Origin: Lingula anatina
Lineage: Eukaryota > Brachiopoda > Lingulata > Lingulida > Lingulidae
Length of the DNA: 39,938 bases
Direction of reading: 5' to 3'
Assembly (NCBI RefSeq): GCF_001039355.2
Contig: NW_019776083.1
Coordinates: 1-39,938, forward strand
The notes beneath the pieces are model-generated. The model saw only the letters and a program-made list of their open reading frames with translations, did not search any database and had not been told where the DNA came from. Positions 1 through 39,938 of this stretch are shown here, piece by piece (the first letter of the stretch is position 1; every line of letters starts with the position of its first letter). The translations under genes were made by a program, and so were the position numbers.

Positions 1-452
1 GTTTTTTTAATTGATCTGATAAATTTCTATCGCATCTTAAGCTGCCATTTATCAGAAAACACTGTCATTTATTTTCTGAATTACAAATTAGATTTAGATC
101 ACAATCAAGTCTACATCTTTCTCAGTTCACAATTAGTGCTTAAAATTCATTTACATATAAACAAAAAATTAATGTGTTTATAATCCCAGTGGGTGTAGAA
201 TATGGAGAGCTAAAACTATGGTTTCCCAAACGAATTTCTATTGATTGAATGTGACACTGAGTCTGTTCTCTGTGGTCTTGAAGGCTTCATTGATTTTCCG
301 TGGCTGTACAATTATAAACAGTTCCGAATCTGAAAAAGAATGGAAATAACACATTTGTTTTTAATGCCTATCTGACGTACTTCTACTACTCTTTCAACAC
401 ATATTATTCTAAATTTTTAGGAAATCTGACAAACTGAAATCCTCTGTGTGCT

Positions 453-477
453 CTTTCTTTCTTTCTTTCTTTCTTTC
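453..477. repeat. (TTTC)n microsatellite
   Basis: Tetranucleotide CTTT run of about six units. Confidence 0.85.
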
Positions 478-588
478 AACATTTTTACATGTTTCTTATT
501 GGACTTTAGAATTCGATCTCAACAATCAATTTGCGAAAGAGTTTCGATATAGTAATCTTTTGCCAATTTATAATATACATAGAAGTAA

Positions 589-590
<2 letters not shown>

Positions 591-633
<43 letters not shown>
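591..633. repeat. (ATT)n microsatellite
   Basis: About 14 uninterrupted ATT units, ending in ATAG immediately before the possible terminal exon at 636. Confidence 0.9.
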
Positions 634-634
<1 letters not shown>

Positions 635-635
635 G

Positions 636-835
636 GGAAACCCCCAAGTGATCAGTCTAACAAATGGAATTTGAACAGCGGCAACTGCGTACAGTTACAA
701 ACAAAGAACACCACCAACCTCAGCAACCCTCCAACTTTGCCCGGGCCATATCAGAATGTCCTGACGCCGAATTCAGCAGACTTTCAAGGGCCTGGTGCCA
801 ATGAAAAACCAAACATTCCGACCTCAATGTTCTGA
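636..835 (+). CDS. possible terminal coding exon of an upstream gene
   Basis: This is an open frame of about 66 codons ending in TGA at 833-835, less AT-rich than its surroundings and encoding an Asn/Pro/Gln-rich tail that ends in TSMF. It follows an AG at 634-635 that terminates an ATT microsatellite, which could serve as a T-rich acceptor, so the exon may be the 3' end of a plus-strand gene whose other exons lie before the window. A possible poly(A) signal AATAAA sits at 1061-1066. No domain is recognisable. The frame stays open upstream only through the microsatellite, where it reads as poly-isoleucine, so that part is very unlikely to be coding. It may be a chance open frame. Confidence 0.3.
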
Positions 836-2904
836 AATGAAAATCATATGGAAGAGACTTGTCATCTACGACATAAAGGAGATATTTTACTATTTACATT
901 CAAGTTAAAGGATTTCTGGGAATAGGTGGTGCTGTGTTCCCGTTCTTATTGCTATTTTCGCCCAAACATTTTAAGGGTTTAGCAGTACAACTTGGCAAAA
1001 ATATAACAACGTACCAAGCTAACGCAAAAGCTTTATGTTGTTAGAAATGAAACGGGTAGTAATAAAGATGACCGTAAAAGTAAAATCTACCGAAATTTCG
1101 CAATAGTCGCGACATGACATACTGTTTACAACATTCACAGTGTAGTAGTCTATTTTTATATTTACAAACTACACTGACGCAAAGGTAATGTTTCGGTTTA
1201 TATTTACGTACAGTTTTACTTTCAGCAACATTGCACCAATCCTACCCAAACCCTACAGGAATTATTCGGGTACTTCTTTTACCTCTGGCACTGTGGCACA
1301 TCCAAAATGTTACCGCTAACCCTGTGAGGCCGCACTGAGAACCTGTTTGCCTCTAAAAAACCAGTATAATATGTTGGTATGAGGGCGGATTTTTCTACCG
1401 CAGGTTATGATAGAATTAGCAAGAAAAGGTTATAAGTGAAATAAGTACCAAAAATATACATCAATCTATCAGGATGGAGCATACTGCAATAATGATAATA
1501 ATAATGATATAAACGCTTTCCAAAAGTTTATCGATACCTATTTATTTGATAATTGTCCGTCTAACGGCATGTAAAACTGGACAAAAATTAGTGCTCTATC
1601 TTTTATTATATTTTATTTATTTATTTATTTTTAAATTTTTTCTTTTTAATTTTTCATAGGCCTACAAATCAGAGTAGAAAGCGGGTCTGTGAGGTCCATA
1701 CTTGTTTAATTAGTCTGGTTTTCTAAAGCTCACAACAGGAAGTTAAAGAAATATATTCTGTCTCATATATATGCAGGCTTCGGCAGAATTTAATCAATAC
1801 TTGAGTTCAGAGAGTCAGATTTTTTTACAGAGGCGCCGGGAGATGTTATGTGCAATGTATTTTCTCCACTGTAGAACAAACACTTATGGTTTTATACGTT
1901 TTTGACATAATTTATTGACCCATGAAGTTGTTGCATTAATTCTGCACAAAATTTTCTCCGGTTTCATTAATTGTTATTATTCTCCGGTTGAATTATTGTG
2001 TACTTAGTAACAAGAACCGATGATATCGCTGAGAGCACGTTATACAGTATGCTCTAAATATCTAATTTATTGTCAAGGAATTATTTAAGAGAAATCGTCT
2101 TTTTACATAGTGTATCATTTGTATTTATTATGATGATGTGTAATATTGTGCAATTTTGCCCTCATTTATCCTTTAGTCTGCGTGTATATTTTATCGTATG
2201 CATGTGTCTGTATATGGATTTTAAAACCTTTTTACATGTAATATTTCAGATTGTTTTGAAAAATTAAATATTGAACTTAAAATGCAGCAAACGTGTTACT
2301 TATTGCGGCCATGGAGCGTTGACTTTTACTACAGCCCGCATTTCCTGTAATGGACGTCATTACTTCCCTGGCCAGTGAATACTAGTGATAAAAGGAGGGA
2401 TAACTATCATGATAACCTGAATAAGATGTTTTAATCGCGTCACATACGTGTATACAGCACAAATTACACTAATAAACAAGTGAATTTCCAAAGCCGTGTG
2501 GGAGGAAGGTAATTAGAAAAACAATTAAGTATTAAAATTAACACAAGTTAAATTGTTAATTAAAGTAAGCACACACTTATACATGGGGCTCTACAGGTAA
2601 ACGCATCAAAATCTATTATAAATTTAGATGATTGTTTTTTGATAAATAAATAAAACTTGTAAAAGGCGCATTATTTGCTGTCGACAGCGGTTCTTTTATA
2701 AATAGATGTCACTGAAACTGAGAGACTGAAAGCAAATATACACAGAAAGCCTCCCCTCCCATGAACATGAAAGTTTGTCTTACCTTTGTGTTATATACAT
2801 CGACAAACTTTGTGAAGCTTAAAAACAAAAAGAGATTTGATGTAAGGCTCAGATTCACTTCTTTTCATTTAATTCCCTTTCCTTTCGATTCCCAGAATTA
2901 TATC

Positions 2905-2962
<58 letters not shown>

Positions 2963-3650
2963 CGTAAGCTTGCCTAAACGTTTGTGGCGGGGGGGGGGAG
3001 ACCTCTTTTCTAATTATCAAAGTTGACAACTGTAGCCTGATTTCACATAAATATTCACTGCATCATTTTTTGCAAAGATAAAATAAGCCTCAGAGTTCTT
3101 TGTTTCTTTATTCTGAAGGAATTAGATTGACAAATAAAGAACCAAAATCTAAAACAAAAATTGTTAACTCAAAGACACATGGCTTAAGTTTATTAACATT
3201 CTTTTTCCGGTGCGTGGGTTACCGGCCTACACAGTAAGTAATGAGACTCATGCGGTGGAGAACTTATCGCACCGGTATTATGCTGGTTCTGAATCTCACC
3301 AATATCCTACTAGGAAGAATGAGAAAGCAGATATCAATAGAGATTTAAGGAACTGGTAAAGAACCACGATGAACATCGCATCAGTCTGTATAGGCGACTA
3401 CCGCACCGGGAAAAATAGTTCTAAAATTTAAAATCCCCGGTGTTGTGTTAGTTAACCTTGACCGTATCTGTTAATGACAAATTCTAGTTTTACATCTGAT
3501 CCTATACACATGGATATAGTTTGTTTCCACACGAAAACAAAATTGTGAAATCTCACCCGTCAAGTTTTATCAATACAAACTTCCGATGCTCCAGCCTGCG
3601 GTAATAAACAAGCAGGCGAGATTAATAGAGTAAATACAAAAAAAATTGTA
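836..3650. other. intergenic, no gene recognised
   Basis: AT-rich sequence with stops in all frames. Open frames here (for example 2070-2267, which starts at TTG) show no domain or codon signature. The stretch contains a TTTA-rich tract near 1615-1635, a TG/CG microsatellite and a G-run. The CG-richer part at 3200-3460 (several CACCGG/ACCGG motifs) holds no convincing exon. Confidence 0.6.
2911..2998. repeat. (TG)n-(CG)n microsatellite plus G-run
   Basis: TG repeat at 2911-2954 passes directly into CGCGCGCGCG at 2955-2964, followed 24 bases later by a run of 10 G (2989-2998). Alternating purine-pyrimidine DNA of this kind can adopt Z-form. Confidence 0.9.
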
Positions 3651-3667
3651 AGCCACGGGTCAAAGGC

Positions 3668-3673
3668 TTTATT
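3668..3673 (-). terminator. poly(A) signal of the 14-cysteine secreted protein gene
   Basis: AATAAA on the minus strand (TTTATT on the plus strand), about 60 bases beyond the stop codon at 3732. Position and orientation fit a short 3' UTR. Confidence 0.55.
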
Positions 3674-3731
3674 GTCAGGGATAAAAACCATTGTTTGTTT
3701 CAAGCTACATTTACAACAGTTGATACAGTTT

Positions 3732-4563
3732 TCACATCGGTGGGGAATCTCCTTCGATCATGTCAGTGGATTCTGGTGAAAGTTCCTCTGGAAATGAAGC
3801 CTTGCACACGCTACACAGACAATTAGCCAGATTGTGGGCAAAACTATTGAGGGCGTTAACACCAGTGGAACGCCCCCATGCTGTAGAGTAGCAACAAGCT
3901 TGACACCCAGTCAGATCAGCCTCTGCGCTACATTCCCCGTATTCAGCGGTTGAGTCGAAGCACTGAGAAAACGGGCACGCGCAATGAGAAAATGTTCGCA
4001 CAAATGCACCCTCACTGCTGGTTCTGAAATGCACTCTGTATGCTTCGATGAAGCAGCAGTTGTCGCAGAGGGTTTGGGTTTCCTTGCTCTTGCAAATGCC
4101 CTTTGGGGGGAGCAGAGACTCTTCCAGAGAAGACACACTGCGGGAAGCCCTGGCCGTTTTTACCTCCTCTGCCGGGGCGGCGGCTCCCAGGGTCAGAGAT
4201 ATGGCGATGAACAGCACACCACATGTAAACTTCTGAAATCATAAAAAAGATAAATGTCCCTTTTTTCATTCTGTATATGTATATTTTATATCTTATCAAC
4301 AATTTAAACCATTATGATGGTAAGATACTGATGTAATGGTATTCCACATCAGCCTGAAGCGTGGGGTGCATGCAAAAACATCTTAATTCTGGTAAAAAAT
4401 AATAAATATGGATAAGTGCAATATTTGAATATACCCTGTGCATAATATGGAATAAAAGACCCAAAGCAAATCTGAACTCAAAAGAATAAAAAACTTGGTA
4501 ACTATTTTTTGCCAGGTCAGATTTTAAATCAGGTGTGTGTGTGTGCGTGAGAGAGAGAGAGAG

Positions 4564-4608
<45 letters not shown>

Positions 4609-4732
4609 ACAGTAAGCTAGAAGTCTGTAAAAATATATAAACAATTTATGCACACAAGCTTACAAAAATACAACGTAAATCTATAGCTTGTACACATGTA
4701 TCGGTATATGCAAGCGTCACACTTACCATCAT
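3732..4732 (-). CDS. secreted cysteine-rich protein with two seven-Cys modules (unrecognised family)
   Basis: Two exons predicted: 4732-4727 (ATG ATG, then donor GTAAGT) and 4232-3732 after a TTTCAG acceptor; intron 4233-4726, phase 0. The start is placed in exon 1 because the open part of exon 2 has no ATG before its hydrophobic stretch. The 168-aa product begins MMKFTCGVLFIAIS, a clear signal peptide likely cut near Ala21. A RASR site at 30-33 could be a furin-type cleavage. The rest is two repeats of C-x8-C-x2-C-C-x23-C-x-C-x(4 or 2)-C, at Cys49-Cys93 and Cys103-Cys145, followed by an acidic, proline-containing tail. There is no membrane segment, so the protein should be extracellular with up to seven disulfides. 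I do not recognise the family; hormone-like, matrix or defence roles are all possible. Confidence 0.8.
4532..4606. repeat. (GT)n-(GA)n microsatellite in intron 1 of the 14-Cys gene
   Basis: GT run at 4532-4546 followed by about 29 GA units with two GAAA interruptions. It lies wholly in the intron (4233-4726) of the cysteine-rich gene; on that gene's sense strand it is a long polypyrimidine CT tract. Confidence 0.9.
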
Positions 4733-4739
4733 TATTCCA

Positions 4740-6610
4740 CTACGACTGATATATTAAAGCGTATTCCCACTTGTCGTGCCTTTGACTGTTAACTTTGATA
4801 TGCGCCTTCACCTCGAGAGGAAAACATATTTATCGCCGAAACATAAGTTAATGATTCATCCATCAACTGACGTACCCAGTCAAGCTGTTTCAATTATTGG
4901 CAATTGTTAGCAGAGGTTATGAATGACTTCCCTTCCGTAAAATTCCAACTGGCCATCCTCTACGGGATTGATTTACATCAGGGATGCCTGTTTATCCAGT
5001 CGAACAGAGAAAACCCCGGCTAACCGACACTCATTTCCGATTACATCTCAATGCAGATTCAAGGGAACGGAACGAAGATTATTGAAATGACTGCATGGTG
5101 TTTCATTTAACACCAGGTTACATACATTTACATATTTCTTTCTTGTTGTTAAAAACTGCTTCCCTGCTATCTCCTCTTAAATAAAATAAATAGTTGAACA
5201 GCAATTTTAGAAAGAAATGTTGGCCCACGTTTGCTCCTAATTATAATTTTTTCTGGTTATCCGAATAATTCATATAATTAGATCACAAGGTGTTTTTAAA
5301 ATACAAGTTTATAAGTAGACATTTAAAAGAAGTCACATATCACATGTGCAGTGATTTCACAGAAAAAATATGTTAAATCAAATTGCTTTCTTACGTTGTA
5401 TTCAAGAGATATCCATCAGCTTCCCCCGCCCTACAGGTGCGTCCTATTCAAACAAATGTGTGCGTGTTGTGTTGTAATTTCAAACCCAAGGTTAAAGATG
5501 CCGTGTGCATAAACAACTGGTTTGTGTTTGTCGAAATTACAACGTAGAAAACACTCGGCAGGCAGTGAATTTTTGGGGAAGGTTTTCGAGATGTAACTCA
5601 TCAACTTAAACCCCTTCTGTAAAGGTGAAAAAACAAACAACCTTTGCACTTAAATATCGATTTAATTTGTTGTGCTTTCTACCAGGATACTTATATTTAC
5701 AAGCCCGTAAGTCATGATCACACCAAGATTGAATTAACTACAAATCATTATTTGTAGTTCAATTTTGTAAATATCTTTCGATCTCCAATGTTTAATTATA
5801 ACTAATTATTCATCCATTTATCCATATTTCTTTTGTTTTTTTTTTATTTTTATTATTTTTTTTGCTAACATCATCAGACAATTTTTGATATTTTGAAATT
5901 TTCAATTTATAAAGATCCACTCGCAGTGAAAACGTGACACGGTGATTTAGGTATGAGCCATTTGGTACATAAAACCAGTCGAGGTTACAGAATGCATATT
6001 TCTAATTAGGCACTATGGCATTGCCAATGAACGATCTGGAAATTAATAGACTTCATTTCCCGAATACAAGTGCTAATAAACCGAATAAAAAACGGCGTCA
6101 TGAGCATATTAGATTGGTACTCAACTTCCGTTATAGACATTCACTTTCATGTCGTGGTCCTCAAAAGTATTATTCCTAACAGTAATATTGTCGATTATAG
6201 TAACTTTTGTAAAGCATATAGCCAGTTTTTTTTTTTTTGGTCGTATACATTCATTCATATACTGTCTTATTAGAACATTAGATTTATTCGACTGACAAAA
6301 GTTCCTTTTAAAAACTGTTGTCAGTGCACCTTGTAACATTTCTTGATTTCGTAAACGCATCCAAAAATGCGACAGCAACGACGTTTCGCAACCAGTGCTA
6401 CCACGACTGTGTTCAGCTAGACGGCAGAAACTCGTGCATTGGTAACACTTGTTCATGATAAAGGATGCAGCTGTGACTTAGGCGGATTTTGTGAAACTGC
6501 ACGCAGAAAGCAATTCTGATGTAGATCTACAGCAAAATACTTTTCATATAGTGTAATAATTTTTTTAGGATTAACAAAGCTCATGATCAAAAAAGAACAT
6601 TCCCACTTTT
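4740..6610. other. intergenic, no gene recognised
   Basis: No gene found. The 111-codon minus frame at 6121-6456 begins with ATG but shows no domain, and its cysteines form no pattern. A short hairpin (10-bp perfect stem, 4-base loop CATT) lies at 5736-5759. Confidence 0.5.
4824..4833 (-). promoter_or_regulatory. TATA-like box upstream of the 14-Cys gene
   Basis: GATAAATATG on the minus strand, about 100 bases upstream of the predicted ATG (4732). A transcription start near 4800 would suit it. AT-rich flanks make such matches common, so this is tentative. Confidence 0.25.
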
Positions 6611-6619
6611 TTCAAAAGG

Positions 6620-6625
6620 TTTATT
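6620..6625 (-). terminator. poly(A) signal candidate for the MARCHF-like gene
   Basis: AATAAA on the minus strand about 685 bases beyond the stop codon at 7309-7311. The stretch 6626-7308 would then be the 3' UTR; it is AT-rich, with no other coding signal on the minus strand. Confidence 0.4.
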
Positions 6626-7308
6626 AGATTTCAGTAACACAGTTCCAACAAAACAATAGATGTAAATATACATTTTAATAACAAGACTACATATGACATA
6701 AACCACAAATAACCAAATACAATTAATCTTTTTTTTCTATCACAGCTATAACAAAATTATACATATTTGTATGTTATTATAATACTGGTTTGAATAAACT
6801 TGTATCAGCCCCAGTAGATGGAAAGGCTTTATAACTGTGAACTAAATAAAGTATCAACTTGTCAAGAATCTATACCCTTTACACCAAAAAATTACATTTT
6901 CATCTTAATGTCATCAAAGCTGTATGACATATACTATCTAAAGCCATGTCCTACTGTTAAGGTCAGTCAACAAATGACACATCTTGCTCCAGTTTCTTAA
7001 ACTCTCCATGTAATTGTGGAAATCGTAATGTTGACAGATAGCACAAACATTAATATTTACTGAAACTATTGCTTGGCAATATAATATGTACATTATGAAG
7101 TGTAGGACAATCTGTAAATACATATACATGAAGCCATTCACTGGCAAGTCTCTAGGTTTGCAGAAGAATAAATCAGTTGGGGGTGAAAAAAATGTCATAA
7201 AGCATTAAATATTGAACTGTCCCAACTGCAATATAAACTGAGCACTTTTATCCTTTGCATAACATGTTCCTATTTTAGTTGTCAAAACTTAGCAAATAGT
7301 GAGGACAC

Positions 7309-8242
7309 TTACAGACTGGTTTCACGTCCAATTATTTTGTCTATTTTACCACTCTTACACTCATTGGCAAGCAAAATTACAGAATCAGAGCGATTTTGGC
7401 GTGGAGATATAAGACCAACGCTGCTCTCAACTTCGCCAAGATTGGTTGATAAATCACAATCCTGGATGCTAACACTGCTGATCCTCCTGGCTCCAACTGA
7501 ACACAGTCCCATACAACCATTGATGACAGCAGTTTCAACATCTCTGTCATCCAGGCTAATGTTATTGTTGTCATCTCCAAGGTCTACTATACGAATAAGA
7601 GGGTTTTGCTCTCGCCAATCTGCCCACACCTTATAATGGTATCGAAGGGCAACCTGCAAATTAAAAGAAAAATTATAAATTGAGCCTTATTTTTTTTTAA
7701 ACCTAAACTTAGGCACCTCAATAAATACAGCTGTCAAACAATGATTCTAGTCCTAATTATTTCAGAAATGAAAGTGAAATGTGTACATCAGGTTACATTG
7801 GTGTCAGCCACAAAACATAAAAGCTGTATGATATAATCTCAAATTGAAATTTCCATGCTCAATGGAAAAACTCCTCTACATTTTCATAGAGGATACAGAA
7901 ACAATCAATAAGAAAAATGCAAGAAAACTACACAAAAATCAATTTTCTACATTGACATGTTTTTTTTAAATTTCTAAACTGTGGCAACAAATCAAACACA
8001 CTAACCAAGCACCAAACAATATATATCAAAACAAGGAGGACAGTGAGGGTAATCAGCCCCGCAGCCTCCCACTGGTTGGTCCACTCTGCATAGTGTAAGG
8101 CCCCAGTGACACACAGCCAGGCACTGACAGCAGCCAGGGGGGTCAGGACCAGGAAACAGATGATATCACCCCACATGTTCCTCTTATCATTGGGCCTCTT
8201 GGGCTCTCTGAGCCACTAAATAGGGAGAAAATGTGTTTAAAA

Positions 8243-8316
<74 letters not shown>

Positions 8317-9430
8317 CTACAAAATGAATGTATTAAAGCTCAGGTTGTTATATATTCTGCATATGTTGGATTTACATGACTGAGTATTCTTCAACTTTTT
8401 TATCAACAGATTTTAATAATTATTTCTTTTTCTAAATGTACATGCAGTAACCTTAAAAATATTGGGACTGTATAAAACCAGGAGTAGTAGGCTAATCTAA
8501 TGCTTGTTTTATGATGTTTCTGTTATCATTTTTTACACTAATTCAAAATAATCATAAAATGTTTGTCTTCTGGCATTTATAAAATTATAATCTGTTGTTT
8601 ACCTGCCAAAAAGGCCTGCACTGCTTCTCCACCTGGTACTCAAAGTCACAGATCTCACACCTGTTGCTATTGGATGAACCCAGCCACTGTTCAATACAAC
8701 TCCTGTGAAGAAGCCCCATTGTTCCAGAACACTTGCAAGGAGAGATCAGTTGCTCCACTTTGTCTCCTTCGTGACAGATACGACATATGGTCAGGCTGCT
8801 ACTTTCACTAAAAGATCTGTAATAAAGAATTACTAGTAGTTAATTCACACATTTATGATAACAGAGATTCTTATTTGCCAATATGTAATAAAGTACATGT
8901 TTTCATAAATAAAATCTAATTTTTTCAGCAATTCTTCAAGTTTAATAATTATCTGCAATAGCTGAAAATCATAAAATCAGTCATTAACTGATATATGAGA
9001 AAATTGTTTCAGCCAATAATATCTATTTTTTCTGAACATATTTTTTCTATATGTGACATTACCTGGACAAATTTCTGCAAGCTCTTCCAGAACGCTGAGG
9101 TGCAGGTGATGCCATATTGCTGCTGCTCAGTGATGATCTCTTCCTGTGTCTAGTAGCTGAGCCTGAAGTTTCTAACTTAGAAGACGATACAGACTGACTT
9201 GGTGAAACTTTTGGGGTCTTGACTGGTGAAGGTAGCATTACCAGCTGACCCTGGACTAAATCTTTTCTCACAGCTATTCTTTCTTGCTTGGGAGAATTCT
9301 GTGTGTTGTCATGGCAATGCGATGGAGTGCTACTGTCTGGTGACTCTTCTTGAATTGTTTGGGTGTAAGGTGTTTCTTGGATGCTAGTTGTATCCAGTGA
9401 TCGCGGCATTTGGAAACTACATAAAGACAT
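7309..9430 (-). CDS. membrane RING-CH E3 ubiquitin ligase, MARCHF2/MARCHF3-like
   Basis: Four exons join in frame: 9430-9063, 8816-8603, 8215-8006 and 7653-7309 (378 aa from the ATG at 9430; 371 from the next ATG at 9409). Residues 134-179 form a complete C4HC3 RING-CH finger: CRIC, CKC, H-x2-C and CEIC. Two hydrophobic helices follow (about 211-235 and 244-266), in the spacing of MARCHF2/3, then a conserved RYHYKVWADWREQNP segment and a soluble tail. These enzymes sit in endosomal, ER or plasma membranes and ubiquitinate membrane proteins for sorting or degradation. The Ser/Pro-rich N-terminal region (about 130 aa) is longer than I expect for MARCHF2/3. An in-frame TGA precedes 9430; an AG at 9418-9417 could be a 5' UTR acceptor, which would favour the 9409 start. 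The gene is divergent from RECQL5. Confidence 0.88.
8248..8312. repeat. (AT)n microsatellite in intron 2 of the MARCHF-like gene
   Basis: About 32 AT units in the 387-bp intron between exon 2 (ends 8603) and exon 3 (starts 8215), roughly 30 bases upstream of the acceptor on the gene's strand. Confidence 0.92.
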
Positions 9431-9439
9431 ACAATCCAA

Positions 9440-10109
9440 TATACCATTCAGCCAACTATTTCATCCAAATATGGAAGAATTTAGAACATCCCTCTACTTT
9501 CTCTACTACTATAACCATTTACTCTCGAAGTAATGACTACAAAATAATCCCTTATTATTTAATCTAGTAATGGATACTTCAAAAAGAGTGGGTCACTAAC
9601 TTACAGTTTAAATGACCATGCGTATAAAAATTGCAAATTGGTTACTCGACTGGTTATCAGCTTGAATCTATTCCAGGTTGACCATGTTCTATTATAAGGA
9701 TTAAACATTATCCTTGGATGCCATTCTTAGCCCTCTCACTGCCTTTTGCAGGACTAAAAAATGAATAACAAAAAACACTCGCCTCGACGCACCCGGATGT
9801 CTTCAAATCTCGCGGAAATATGTTCAAAGCGAGGTTTCCAATATCAGCCCAAACTGAGAGCTCGACAAATTATGGTGCATTTCATGCATTTTCTTTAGCA
9901 TACACAGTTATCGATAGTTAAGTTTAATTGATACAGTTTATGAATAACTAATCGATTCATTCTTGCATAAATAATGTAAATATAAAACATATAAATAAAT
10001 GAGTGTTTGAGGTTCTCCTGTCTGCCGCTAGGGTGCAGTGAAGTATTTCCGGTACAGAAAATCATGTGTTGGCGTGTTTTCGTTTTTGAATGAACAGTAA
10101 AAAAAGTAA
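9440..10109. promoter_or_regulatory. divergent promoter region between MARCHF-like gene and RECQL5
   Basis: This 670-bp gap separates the two start codons. It contains a CpG-richer patch (9780-9840) in AT-rich DNA, an ETS-type match CCGGATGT at 9793-9800, an inverted ETS core TTTCCGGT at 10046-10053 (57 bases before the RECQL5 ATG), and a near-match to the CTCF core, CCGCTAGGGTGCAG, at 10025-10038 (one mismatch at a core G). No TATA box stands out, which suits a housekeeping promoter. Transcription starts cannot be seen. Confidence 0.45.

Positions 10110-39938
<29,829 letters not shown>

Noticed and set aside
2761-2967. 68-aa frame ending in Cys-Val repeats
   Set aside because: Its end is the translated TG microsatellite; no other coding sign.
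3911-4302. Several overlapping frames opposite or beside the 14-Cys exon
   Set aside because: Shadows of the real exon; they lack signal peptides and splice support.
6121-6456. 111-aa minus-strand frame starting at ATG
   Set aside because: No domain, no cysteine pattern, no splice or poly(A) context; probably chance.
7337-7636. 99-aa plus-strand frame
   Set aside because: Antisense shadow of MARCHF-like exon 4.

Overview
This is AT-rich animal nuclear DNA: split genes with GT-AG introns, many microsatellites, decayed transposon copies and bilaterian gene families. I see nothing prokaryotic. IFIT-like TPR genes, a metazoan-type RECQL5 and a MARCHF2/3-type ligase, together with the low GC, suggest a marine invertebrate (lophotrochozoan or basal deuterostome). 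The species cannot be named from the sequence alone.

Layout. Positions 1-3650 are mostly intergenic, with one possible terminal exon of a plus-strand gene near 636-835. At 3732-4732 (minus) lies a two-exon gene for a small secreted protein with 14 cysteines, built from two copies of a seven-cysteine module; I do not recognise the family. At 7309-9430 (minus) is a complete four-exon membrane RING-CH E3 ligase of the MARCHF2/MARCHF3 type. About 0.7 kb away, divergently transcribed, RECQL5 begins at 10110 (plus). Its first nine exons can be joined in frame to the window edge and carry all RecQ helicase motifs and the zinc-binding cysteines. The gene continues beyond the window.

The most interesting part is RECQL5 intron 7 (15588-39254, 23.7 kb), which separates the helicase core from the zinc domain. 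Nested in it are two intact, single-exon, diverged TPR genes that face each other: 22914-24482 (plus, 522 aa) and 35444-37156 (minus, 570 aa). Their TPR order and size match the vertebrate IFIT family of interferon-induced RNA-binding effectors. The same intron holds a 2.49-kb direct tandem duplication (24839-27326 and 27501-29987) whose two copies differ about 6% over the first 0.66 kb but about 1% over the rest, a small MITE with 29-bp perfect terminal inverted repeats, a fold-back element, short tandem repeats and compound microsatellites.

The genes do not form an operon. RECQL5 (genome maintenance) and the MARCHF-like gene (membrane-protein ubiquitination) share a divergent promoter region. 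The IFIT-like pair is a plausible innate-immunity insertion inside a housekeeping gene. All splice junctions were read by eye from phase and homology and have no transcript support here.
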